DNA of 64,000 nt from Thiofilum flexile DSM 14609 (GTDB lineage: Bacteria > Pseudomonadota > Gammaproteobacteria > Thiotrichales > Thiotrichaceae), in NCBI RefSeq assembly GCF_000380185.1, contig NZ_KB904817.1, positions 69,126-133,125 on the forward strand, in the 5' to 3' direction. Positions 18,314 through 26,608 of this stretch are shown one piece after another. Position 1 is the stretch's first letter. Every line of letters begins with the position of its first letter. The notes beneath the pieces were generated by a model that was not told the DNA's origin, did no database searches, and was given only the letters and a program-made list of their open reading frames with translations. The position numbers and the translations under genes were made by a program.

Positions 18314-19810
18314 ATGAATGAGATATCTGTTTTATTTGTGAAAGAGTCAAGTAGAGTATATTGTGATGAGGATTTTATTTTTTACTTTTCCATATTAGTT
18401 GGGAAAATAGTTAAAAATAAATTAGCATTAGAGAAAGTTAAGAGATTTTCTGATCAATGTATTGTTGTGCATAATGTTTATTGTAAAGAAACTGAAAGAT
18501 TTTACAAAGAATGGATGAAGTCTCAAGGATTAATTCATAAAAATTTAAATAGCTATGTGAATATTGAGAAAAATAATAAAGTAAGAAAGCCATTCATTTA
18601 TTCTGACTTTTTTGCGTCCCCCAATGTAGACGAAGATGCTAGGGATGATGTAAAAAGAAAAGCTTGGGAATTATCATTAGAAAATATGATAAATAGAAGA
18701 CATCGGTTTTGTGTGATAAATAATTTAAACGAAGTCCATATTAGCAATATGACAGATATATTTACGAATGACTATCAATATAGAATTAATAGATTTTTAA
18801 AGGAAAAATCAAAAACGGATTATCATATAATAACAATTAACACGTTTCATGATTGCGATTCCATATTAAAATTCATTTCAAATAAGAATTATTTAAACGA
18901 TTTTATTATAGTTAGGGAGGGCAGTGATTCTTGTTACTCTTCCTTAATAAGTAATAATTTTCTATCTAATATTAGCTTTAGATCTATCTCTATCATTTCT
19001 AAAGAAGATACTCATGCAGCAAAAACAACACCAAATGGTTTTTTCTTTCCTGAAAAGAAGATTTTCTTTATAAAAAAGGAAAAAAATGAAAAAATTATAA
19101 AAAATGCAATAGATAGGTGGTCTAAGCTCTATGTATGTTCTCCTTCTTGTTATTTTACTTATGGTGAGAAAGATGGTTTACATGAGGAGATGGAGAAAAT
19201 GAACAAGCTTATTAAGCGATTTTATCCATTTTTCGATTTTGTAAAAGATAAGGATAATGGTAACAGCTTTATGAATATAGATAAATATTCAAATAACTTA
19301 TTTAAAGCTGATATTGTTATTCATATAATAGGGTCAGAGTATCTAAAATCTTTTTACTGCATGCGAGAGCTTGTAAAGACATTATTAAATAAAGGGCTTA
19401 TTAGCGATTCTCAAACTAGCTCAGAAACAAAAGATTTTAGTAACATCACAAATTATGGATGTATACCCTTATTCACAAAAGAAGCTAAAGAAATAATTTT
19501 TGAAAATAAATTCGATATGTTAAGTTTTTGGGAAAATGAGTTAGAAAATACTAGTTTTCCAAAAGAAGATGTTAATCTTATAGTTAAATTACTTCCTCAA
19601 GCAAAGGATTTGTTTAATAAAACTTATTCTTTTAAAACACTTGAGGGGTTTTCTGAAGAAGATTATGTTGATATATTCTTTTTTTTAGGGAAAGCATTAA
19701 ATAATTATTCAGAAATAGGTTATTCGAATATATACTCAAGTTATCAGAGTGTAGATGATTTTAGGCTAATGGCCCGTAATATTATAAAATCGGAGATGCT
19801 ATTAGCATAA
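18314..19810 (+). CDS. Protein with C-terminal TIR-like domain
   Basis: 498 residues. Residues 271-410 resemble a TIR domain: a first strand KLYVCSPSCYF, then KADIVIHIIGSEYLKSFYCMREL (332-354), the classic pattern in which the Glu after the Cys (Glu352) matches the catalytic Glu of NAD-cleaving TIR proteins. Residues 1-270 have no family I recognise; 170-255 alternate strands and helices like a Rossmann fold. The C-terminal 90 residues are helical. AAGG lies eight bases before the ATG, and the gene starts 12 bases after the GAF gene, so it is the third gene of the operon. Very AT-rich (about 25 % GC by eye). An NADase or signalling effector role is inferred. Confidence 0.65.
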   Translation: MNEISVLFVKESSRVYCDEDFIFYFSILVGKIVKNKLALEKVKRFSDQCIVVHNVYCKETERFYKEWMKSQGLIHKNLNSYVNIEKNNKVRKPFIYSDFFASPNVDEDARDDVKRKAWELSLENMINRRHRFCVINNLNEVHISNMTDIFTNDYQYRINRFLKEKSKTDYHIITINTFHDCDSILKFISNKNYLNDFIIVREGSDSCYSSLISNNFLSNISFRSISIISKEDTHAAKTTPNGFFFPEKKIFFIKKEKNEKIIKNAIDRWSKLYVCSPSCYFTYGEKDGLHEEMEKMNKLIKRFYPFFDFVKDKDNGNSFMNIDKYSNNLFKADIVIHIIGSEYLKSFYCMRELVKTLLNKGLISDSQTSSETKDFSNITNYGCIPLFTKEAKEIIFENKFDMLSFWENELENTSFPKEDVNLIVKLLPQAKDLFNKTYSFKTLEGFSEEDYVDIFFFLGKALNNYSEIGYSNIYSSYQSVDDFRLMARNIIKSEMLLA

Positions 19811-19817
19811 AAAACTT

Positions 19818-19882
19818 TAAAGTTGTGTTTTTCAATCATCTAGTTGATTCTTAAATAATTTTTTAAAAATATAAAAAACACG
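19818..19882. terminator. AT-rich inverted repeat between convergent genes
   Basis: GTGTTTTT near 19825 is complementary to AAAAACAC near 19880, enclosing a second small stem (AATCA...TGATT). It lies between the TIR-like gene and the convergent membrane protein gene, and probably terminates transcription on both strands. Confidence 0.4.
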
Positions 19883-19887
19883 TTATT

Positions 19888-20331
19888 TCAGATCCTAATA
19901 ATCACCCACGCTAATACAACTAAAAGCAGCATCCCTAAATAAAAAGGCCAGACTGCCAATGATGAAAGTGCTTTTAAGAAAGTACTGGGTAACTTCCCGT
20001 CTGTTGTAACACGACATAAATCATTAACAATTAATTGCTCGTTATTTAATTTATCCAAAAAACATTGATAAGCATTCCGAAACTGCTTCTCTAGTGCTAA
20101 GTAATAAGCATCTAAAAAACAAAATAAAATAATAGGAATACCCGCCAATATAGCTGCACTCGCAATACCCTTTTCTGCAACTAGCACCATAATAGCAGAG
20201 ACTAAACCAATAGCCCATTTCTTACATTCACCACTATTAGTAGCCATACGAACAATTAGATTTTGATAAATCTCAATATGCTTAATAATAGCAGGAGAGT
20301 CGATGCGTAAAGGTAAGTTTAAGTTATCCAT
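19888..20331 (-). CDS. Small multi-span membrane protein of the accessory island
   Basis: 147 residues with two or three hydrophobic segments at about 40-75 and one at about 122-145. Between them is a charged block with the motif FLDAYYLALEKQFRNAY, which I have seen in small membrane proteins of accessory regions but cannot tie to a proven function. AGG lies seven bases before the start. It faces the TIR-like gene tail to tail. It could be a membrane effector of the neighbouring operon or an independent cargo gene; the sequence does not decide. Confidence 0.6.
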   Translation of the reverse strand: MDNLNLPLRIDSPAIIKHIEIYQNLIVRMATNSGECKKWAIGLVSAIMVLVAEKGIASAAILAGIPIILFCFLDAYYLALEKQFRNAYQCFLDKLNNEQLIVNDLCRVTTDGKLPSTFLKALSSLAVWPFYLGMLLLVVLAWVIIRI

Positions 20332-20549
20332 AACTAAGCCTAGAGGTAAAGTTTGAAAAATATTCGATTAGCGCTGAAGGGGTTAAATAATCACTATTCC
20401 AAACCCTATATATTTTCACTGATATAGAATATGAACCACAGAGTTGTTAACACTACCAATACCCTTCAACTAAGTAAAGTTCACACTTGAGTCTCTCCTT
20501 TCCACACTATACAGTTCCTCCTCGTTAGTGTTGTATCAGGGATCATCCA

Positions 20550-21311
20550 ATGGGCTTATTCAGCCGATTGCAAGCTGTCAAAATTGATTTCAGTGTCTTT
20601 AATCGTCGGCGCTGGCTTAAGCGTTTATTATCTTGGGCTTGGCAATTACCCTTATGGGGTTTGAGTATAGTGCTTGGCATTATTATAGTGTTGCGTTGGC
20701 TGCCTGTACCCACGACCGCTTTTATGGTTGAGCATCAATTCAGTGCTTGGTGGCATGACGAACCCACGACGATTTATTATCAATGGGTGGACTATGAAGA
20801 AATCTCGCCTAATATTGCCCTTGCCGTGATTGCCTCAGAGGATCAATTATTTCATGAGCATTGGGGGATTGATCAGCGCTCGACTATGGAAGCTATTGAG
20901 CGAGCCTTAGACGGTAAAGCCGGAGGAGGAGGGAGCACCATTACCCAGCAGGTCACTAAAAACTTGTTTCTATGGGGCGGACGCAGCTTTATTCGTAAAG
21001 GGCTAGAATGGGGTATTACCTTACTAATAGAGTTATTTTGGTCTAAGCAGCGTATTTTAGAGGTTTATCTGAATATTGCTCAGTTTGGGAGTGATATTTA
21101 TGGGGTGCAAGCGGCTAGTCAGCGCTTATTTAATACCAGCGCCAAGCGTTTAAGCATTAAGCAATCCGCACTCCTCGCGGCAGTATTACCCGCTCCCGCC
21201 CATTTTAGAGCAGATAAGCCTACCCGTTATTTATTGTCGCGGCAGCGCCAGATTGAGCGGCAAATGCGTTTATTAGGGGGAGTGGACTTTTTAGAGCAAG
21301 TGGCAGAATGA
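20550..21311 (+). CDS. mtgA: Monofunctional biosynthetic peptidoglycan transglycosylase
   Basis: Polymerises lipid II into glycan strands in the periplasm, without a transpeptidase domain. 253 residues; one N-terminal membrane anchor (about 28-50), then a GT51 domain with the five conserved blocks: VIASEDQLFHEHWGID carrying the catalytic Glu, GGSTITQQVTKNLFL, RKGLEWGITLLIE, ILEVYLNIAQFG, and AALLAAVLPAP. Length and order match E. coli MtgA. AGGGA precedes the ATG. A perfect hairpin terminator follows. Confidence 0.95.
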   Translation: MGLFSRLQAVKIDFSVFNRRRWLKRLLSWAWQLPLWGLSIVLGIIIVLRWLPVPTTAFMVEHQFSAWWHDEPTTIYYQWVDYEEISPNIALAVIASEDQLFHEHWGIDQRSTMEAIERALDGKAGGGGSTITQQVTKNLFLWGGRSFIRKGLEWGITLLIELFWSKQRILEVYLNIAQFGSDIYGVQAASQRLFNTSAKRLSIKQSALLAAVLPAPAHFRADKPTRYLLSRQRQIERQMRLLGGVDFLEQVAE

Positions 21312-21315
21312 TGCA

Positions 21316-21341
21316 GCAAAGCACTCGGAGGAGTGCTTTGC
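21316..21341. terminator. Hairpin between mtgA and the glycosidase-like gene
   Basis: GCAAAGCACTC at 21316-21326 pairs perfectly with GAGTGCTTTGC at 21331-21341 across a GGAG loop. It starts four bases after the mtgA stop and lies between convergent genes. Confidence 0.75.
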
Positions 21342-21366
21342 ATTGGGTAGTAGTCAGCGAGTGTTG

Positions 21367-23871
21367 CTAGCGCTCTAACACTACACTTCCTAACATGGAG
21401 GGATTACGCCACGCTTCGTCGCGTTTATCATTCCATGATAATTTACCCTTGCGTAAGCCACCACTATCATCATCATTGACTTGAATATCAATTCCCAGTG
21501 TTGTTCCCATGCCGGGAGTAATACCCAGCGCAGGCCAAGGTACGATGAGTTCTAGCACATAGCTATTATCAAACTTTTTCATAGCATACTGCGCGTTTAA
21601 GTGCTGACGAGCAGAATAGCCCCCATAGGTAATCGAGCTATCCCCCCAGCGGAAAATCATATGGTGTTGATGCACGCCATCATACTGCGTTTGGGGAGTC
21701 GCATTGGTATTGAAGAAAACTTCAATCGAATCGTCATGCCACGGCTTATCGTTTTCGCGGAAGAATTTATTATCATCGACGGCTACCCGTAGATAGAGAT
21801 TGCTATAGTCCCAACTCACTTGCCAAATAGCTGCAAGATCTTCTTTACCCGTGATAGTGCCATTCACGACATTGCGTAGCCGATAGGTGGAGGCTCCCTG
21901 CCAAGGATTACCCATATTGCGTATGGTATGCGCTACGGCTCGCCCTTGAATATAGGCTTCGTGTACCACCTCAAAAGAGGCAATTTTAGTAGTGCTAGCA
22001 GCCGGGCTAGGTGTTGGCGTGGCAGGTGGTGTAGCTGCAGCAGCAGGTGGTGTTGCAGTAGGTGTTGTTGGAGCAGGCGGTGTTGCGGGGGCGGGTGTAG
22101 CCGCTGGTGCTACGGGCGTTGTCGGAGCGACCGCAGGGGTAGCAGGAGCTGCTGCGGGTGTGGCTCCTCTTTCTAATACCGCTAACTCACTCATGGAGCG
22201 GGGTGCTATACGGCGCACTGGATTGACACAGTTTTGCCACCAGCAGGGATTAGCATTCATAAAACGGATTAAGGCTAGATGTTTAGGTGCTTCATTATCC
22301 GGTTGGGTAATGTATTCCTTAGTGCCAAAGCTACCAAATTTTTGATAAGTACGTGGCGAGGTATAATGCACAAACATCTCACCCCCGGCTTGTTTCCAGC
22401 CATCTAATAGGCGGCGATAAATCGTCTCCATTTGTGCATGGCGGTTAGCACTATAAAAGAGTGAATTTGGATGCTGATCATTGGTTTTGGTTTTCCAATC
22501 CACCAAGTGCTGCCCACCCTCATAGGCGATGAGGGATACTTTAAGTTTATTCGTAACCGCCGCTTGTTCTCGAATCGCTTCTAACACTTTAGGCAATGAG
22601 TAGCGATATTGGCTACTAGTCATAATTTGAAAGACTTGAGCAACCGTACGGGCTTTGCGTAAGGCATCATCATCCCCAAACACATAAGGGGCAATAGCAA
22701 AGGCATCAGTAAACTTATAAGCATCATTAAAACCTAACATGGTTTCAGTCATGCCCTTGCTACCCGTAAGTCCACCCATGACCCGGACTAAACGCTGTTT
22801 ACCCAGCTCTTGTTCAAAGATACGAAAGATTTCTACCGAACGTTTAGAATAGTATTTATAGCCTGCTTTCATAGGTTCGGTATCAAGCTTTGATTGCAGC
22901 CCTAGGCGCTTCATATAAGCGTGTTGGCTAAAAATACCGTTCCATGTTTCATTACTATATTCGATATAAACTTTGAGATCGGGATTAAGCTGCGTTTTAA
23001 TCATGCGGGCATAACGACGGACAAAGTCATCATTTGCCGCATGAGGTAAATTAAACCACGCATCCGCACTCAAGCGATTAGACAGTTCAATCATGACCTC
23101 CAAAGGAGCACCGCGTATACCTTCTGGACCTCCCCATGTTGCTTGCTCTACGCGGGGGCGCTCTTCCCAGCGTGACATAGGATTACGGGTAATACCGCTC
23201 ATATTCATATAACGTATCACTTTGTAATCACGCATGAATTTGAGATAGTCAGGATTAAAAATAATCTTATCGTAATGCCGATCAAAGGCGAGATAGTCAT
23301 TGCCTGTACATTGCGAGGCATTCATTACCCGTTGAAAGGGATTGCTCGAACAAATACCCCCCGGTGGGAGCACGCGAATATTGCGCAGTGGGTTTTTGGG
23401 TTCTGTTTTTACAATCGTGAGTTTAGCGCTGTATTCTTTATCGGCTCCAGGGGTTAGGAGGATAATATCCTTGCCTTTATTGGATTCGACTAAGGTAGCG
23501 TCAATGCCGTATTCGATCTTACCTTGACCGTCGTAGAGCACGGTATAATAACCCTGCGGAATCGTACTAGCAGGCAGTTTATTAGCAAAGCGCGTACTAG
23601 CCTGTGCGCCAGGGCCTAATAGCATAGGCCAACCATTGCGATCATAACGCACATCACCTTTGGTTAAAGGCTTAGCATATTCAAAGGGCAGTGCCATTTT
23701 AAACAGATCAATGAAGGGGACGCTAGAATCCTCTTCCATGATTTCATTGGTATTCGTACCTAAAGGCGACTTCTGATTGTAAAAGGCCTGAGTCGTGAGT
23801 GGGTAAAGGTAAAGTAGTAATAGCAGCCCTAATGTGAATAGGCGACTTCCCGCGCAGAATCGCTTAACCAT
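21367..23871 (-). CDS. Exported glycoside-hydrolase-like protein with C-terminal CBM9-type domain
   Basis: 834 residues. A signal peptide or anchor (1-29) is followed by a catalytic-looking region (about 190-540). VYIEYSNETWNG (301-312) resembles the Asn-Glu acid/base motif of clan A glycosidases, here Glu308, and LIAYEGGQHL (447-456) would place a nucleophile at Glu451; this assignment is an inference. A low-complexity Ala/Pro/Thr linker (about 570-632) leads to a beta-sandwich like CBM9 (635-834) with WDYSNLYLRVAVDDN, DDSIEVFFN and YVLELIVPWPALGI. Similar proteins are often labelled cellulose-binding. It may act on exported polysaccharide or sheath material. No linked polysaccharide genes are visible. 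Confidence 0.7.
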   Translation of the reverse strand: MVKRFCAGSRLFTLGLLLLLYLYPLTTQAFYNQKSPLGTNTNEIMEEDSSVPFIDLFKMALPFEYAKPLTKGDVRYDRNGWPMLLGPGAQASTRFANKLPASTIPQGYYTVLYDGQGKIEYGIDATLVESNKGKDIILLTPGADKEYSAKLTIVKTEPKNPLRNIRVLPPGGICSSNPFQRVMNASQCTGNDYLAFDRHYDKIIFNPDYLKFMRDYKVIRYMNMSGITRNPMSRWEERPRVEQATWGGPEGIRGAPLEVMIELSNRLSADAWFNLPHAANDDFVRRYARMIKTQLNPDLKVYIEYSNETWNGIFSQHAYMKRLGLQSKLDTEPMKAGYKYYSKRSVEIFRIFEQELGKQRLVRVMGGLTGSKGMTETMLGFNDAYKFTDAFAIAPYVFGDDDALRKARTVAQVFQIMTSSQYRYSLPKVLEAIREQAAVTNKLKVSLIAYEGGQHLVDWKTKTNDQHPNSLFYSANRHAQMETIYRRLLDGWKQAGGEMFVHYTSPRTYQKFGSFGTKEYITQPDNEAPKHLALIRFMNANPCWWQNCVNPVRRIAPRSMSELAVLERGATPAAAPATPAVAPTTPVAPAATPAPATPPAPTTPTATPPAAAATPPATPTPSPAASTTKIASFEVVHEAYIQGRAVAHTIRNMGNPWQGASTYRLRNVVNGTITGKEDLAAIWQVSWDYSNLYLRVAVDDNKFFRENDKPWHDDSIEVFFNTNATPQTQYDGVHQHHMIFRWGDSSITYGGYSARQHLNAQYAMKKFDNSYVLELIVPWPALGITPGMGTTLGIDIQVNDDDSGGLRKGKLSWNDKRDEAWRNPSMLGSVVLER

Positions 23872-24248
23872 GCTGTAGCCCCAAGTTATTTTTAGTTCTT
23901 ATGTATGTATTAGCCGACACTATGCGTTATAGTTTAGAGTTAGGCAGTAGGTGACTTTGTTTGTTTAACAATAGACTAGCAGTCTAGTGGGAAAGACCTG
24001 AGCCTTACCTGAAATTGGTGCTAAGTCATTGGTATATAAAATAACCACCCCCCTAATTTATTATTAAAATCATAAGAGTAAGGTGAAACTCTAAATACTC
24101 ACAGACCATAGGATAATCGGACTTTAAACCCATGTTTTATTGGGTATTTCCATATTTTTCCTACGCTGTGAGCGCTTACGCTAGTGCTAGTCGTTAGAAG
24201 AGCACTAGCGTAAAAGGTTCAAATGAAAATCAAAAAATTTTATGACTA
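23872..24248. other. Intergenic region with a perfect 13-bp inverted repeat
   Basis: 377 bp without a convincing gene. It holds the upstream region of the glycosidase-like gene and, at 24176-24188 / 24201-24213, the perfect inverted repeat TTACGCTAGTGCT with a 12-base loop. The repeat lies just past the 3' end of the zinc-ribbon operon and is its likely transcription end, though a T tract is missing. Confidence 0.5.
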
Positions 24249-25418
24249 TCAGCGATAATAATAGTAAGTGCCACTCGGAGCACCGTACTCCATCATATGA
24301 TTCAGTGCACCGCTGGCTTCTAAGTAGTAAATAATAGCGCCTAAGGCCATAAATCCAGCTAATATTGCGAGGGCAATTTTGATTTTGCTATAGGGGCGTT
24401 CACCTTTGGTTTTACCATTACGTCCATTGATGACAAAACGATAGACTTTTTCATTATAACGAAAGGCCGCAGACCAGACGGGAAGCAGTAAATGCTTAAA
24501 AGTGGTTTGGGAGTATTGAGTTTGCACTTGTTGAATCATTTGCTGATCGCCCCCTATATCACGGCGAATCGCAGCCTCAATGCGTTGATTCATGATCTGC
24601 TTGGCTTCATCAAACCCTTCATCGACATCAATTTGATAGAGTTCGCTGCTAAAACCACTTAAATAGGCCTCCTGATAGGAGACTAGATTATCAAGATCCC
24701 AAGGCTCGATTTGATCGAGTACCGCACGGGGTAAGGTTTGGGTGGCTCCAACTAAAACATCATCAAAAAATAAGCGCACATGCCCTGACACGGGTTGCCA
24801 GCGGATTTTGGGCACATTACGAATTTCTTGGCGCGGTTGCCCATTCACCATCACGGTCACATATTCACGCTCATAATAAACCGTGCCACGCTGTCCGATG
24901 TAATCGCTATCGGTATAACTATCATAAGTCCAGTAGGGGACATAGATACCGAGTAGCTTCTCATCCCGTCGCGCTTTATTGTTTAAGGCACTTGGAGCAA
25001 ACCATAAGCGACTAATCCAAGAGTCAAACGAGGCTTTAGCTTGTTTTTCAGTAATGACAAAAGGCAAGAGCGATTTAGGTTGAAATAAGCGTACTTGAGC
25101 GGTACTCGTCACTACCGGCGTGCCGCAAAAGGGGCAATCCCCTGCATGCTGATTTTTCAGCTCAAAGGTTGCAGCACAGTTAGGGCATTTAATGACTTCG
25201 GTATTATCGAGTGCTTTAAGCTCAGATTGCTCTAATAAGCGCAAGGCTTGGGAAAAGCTGTACTCTTTAATCGTACCTTGACTGGGTGCAATGATATTTT
25301 CATGACCACAATGCTGGCACTTGAGCACTGTGGTTCCGGGGCTATACAGTAAATTGGAACCACAGGACTCACAGTGAAAATAACGTTGCTCAGTAGCCGC
25401 TTTAACAGGTTCTACCAT
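24249..25418 (-). CDS. Double zinc-ribbon membrane protein of the TelA-type operon
   Basis: 389 residues. Two treble-clef or ribbon pairs are visible: CESCGSNLLYSPGTTVLKC with QHCGHE (residues 17-41), and CPNCAATFEL with CPFCGTP (about 78-102). A large middle region (about 110-340) includes YVPYWTYDSYTDSDYIGQRG, and one transmembrane segment near 345-367 anchors the protein close to a Tyr-rich C-terminus (GTYYYYR). Similar proteins accompany SPFH and TelA genes; the activity is unknown. It is the last gene of the unit running from 28780 to 24249, 13 bases after the SPFH gene. Confidence 0.7.
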   Translation of the reverse strand: MVEPVKAATEQRYFHCESCGSNLLYSPGTTVLKCQHCGHENIIAPSQGTIKEYSFSQALRLLEQSELKALDNTEVIKCPNCAATFELKNQHAGDCPFCGTPVVTSTAQVRLFQPKSLLPFVITEKQAKASFDSWISRLWFAPSALNNKARRDEKLLGIYVPYWTYDSYTDSDYIGQRGTVYYEREYVTVMVNGQPRQEIRNVPKIRWQPVSGHVRLFFDDVLVGATQTLPRAVLDQIEPWDLDNLVSYQEAYLSGFSSELYQIDVDEGFDEAKQIMNQRIEAAIRRDIGGDQQMIQQVQTQYSQTTFKHLLLPVWSAAFRYNEKVYRFVINGRNGKTKGERPYSKIKIALAILAGFMALGAIIYYLEASGALNHMMEYGAPSGTYYYYR

Positions 25419-25431
25419 AGTGTATCTTTAG

Positions 25432-26583
25432 CTACTCAGCACGATTAGGAAGAGGGGGAGGTGTCATTGCATTGGCAGCAAAACTGCTAGCTAAGGCTGC
25501 TAGTTGTCCCGCCGGTTGCCAGCTTGCCATACCCGCCTGCCACACTAAAGTCTCGCGGCTGAGTTGACCTTGACGAATCCGCTCTTGTAAGGCGCTGAGA
25601 GTAATCGGGCCTACTGCTTGCGTATTATTATTCATCGCTACATGCCATTCAGCCGGTTCAGTCGATTGCGGCGGCATACTCGGATTCATTTTAGGCGGAA
25701 CTTGCGTTTGTGGGGCAACAGTATGGCTAGGGGTGACATTAGGATTGGCATTTAAGCTATTCGCCATTTGATTGGCCATCGCCATGCCGACACCCATATC
25801 GATACCACTATTACCTTGCCCTTTCCCTAAACTATTGGCAGTTTGGTATTTTAAATACTGATCGAGATTACCAACGACACCCATGCTGGTGCGTTCATCT
25901 AACTTCTTTTCTACCTCAGGCGGTAAGGAAACATTTTCAATCAATACTTGGGTGATAGCGAGGCCGTAATTGGCAAATTCAGGCGCAATACGTTCGGTTA
26001 CGTACTGACTCAATTGATCGGTGTTCGCCGCCATATCTAAGACGGGAATATTAGAGTTAGCGATAATAGTACTAAAACGGGTAACAATTAAATTACGTAA
26101 CTGATCACTAATCTCTGTGACTGAGTAGTTCCGATCCGTTCCCGTAATCTCCTGCATAAATTTACGCACATCACTAATGCGGAAGGAGTAAGTGCCAAAG
26201 GCTCTAATCCGTACCGGACCAAATTCTGGGTCACGCACGATCACAGGATTACTTGTACCCCATTTGAGATTAGTAAACTGACGCATACTAAAGAAGTACA
26301 CTTCAGCTTTAAACGGGCTATTAAAACCATGATCCCAGTGTTGCAGAGTGGTCAAAACGGGTAGATTGCGTGTTTCCAGCACATACATCCCTGGGCCTAA
26401 CACATCAGCGACTTCGCCCTCATTGACGAATACCGCCATCTGCGATTCACGCACAGTGAGTTTGGCACCATATTTAATATTATTGCCTTGACGATCAAAA
26501 CGATAGACGAGGGTATCGTTAGTGCTATCCGTCCAGTCGATAACATCAACAAACTCACCTGTTAACATATCCCATAATCCCAT
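25432..26583 (-). CDS. SPFH-domain protein with C-terminal GYF-like domain
   Basis: 383 residues. The first 230 match the SPFH/virion-core-like group that is fairly common in bacteria: MGLWDMLTGEFVDVIDW, VFVNEGEVADVLGPGMYVLETRN, VIVRDPEFGPVRIRAFGTYSFRI. An Asn/Met/Pro-rich linker follows, and then a GYF_2-like domain (about 312-362, EWHVAMNNNTQAVGPITLSAL ... WQAGMASWQPAG). SPFH proteins form membrane-associated oligomers. AAGGAG lies eight bases before the start. It sits between the zinc-ribbon and TelA genes, suggesting a common membrane-stress complex. Confidence 0.82.
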   Translation of the reverse strand: MGLWDMLTGEFVDVIDWTDSTNDTLVYRFDRQGNNIKYGAKLTVRESQMAVFVNEGEVADVLGPGMYVLETRNLPVLTTLQHWDHGFNSPFKAEVYFFSMRQFTNLKWGTSNPVIVRDPEFGPVRIRAFGTYSFRISDVRKFMQEITGTDRNYSVTEISDQLRNLIVTRFSTIIANSNIPVLDMAANTDQLSQYVTERIAPEFANYGLAITQVLIENVSLPPEVEKKLDERTSMGVVGNLDQYLKYQTANSLGKGQGNSGIDMGVGMAMANQMANSLNANPNVTPSHTVAPQTQVPPKMNPSMPPQSTEPAEWHVAMNNNTQAVGPITLSALQERIRQGQLSRETLVWQAGMASWQPAGQLAALASSFAANAMTPPPLPNRAE

Positions 26584-26608
26584 GATACTAACTCCTTATA
26601 GCTTAATA

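Noticed and set aside
21928..22345. Two plus-strand frames rich in Cys, Arg, Gly and Ala
   Set aside because: They are antisense readings of the Ala/Pro/Thr linker of the glycosidase-like gene.
24176..24213. Terminal inverted repeats of an insertion sequence
   Set aside because: Arms are only 12 bases apart with no transposase; it is better read as a hairpin.
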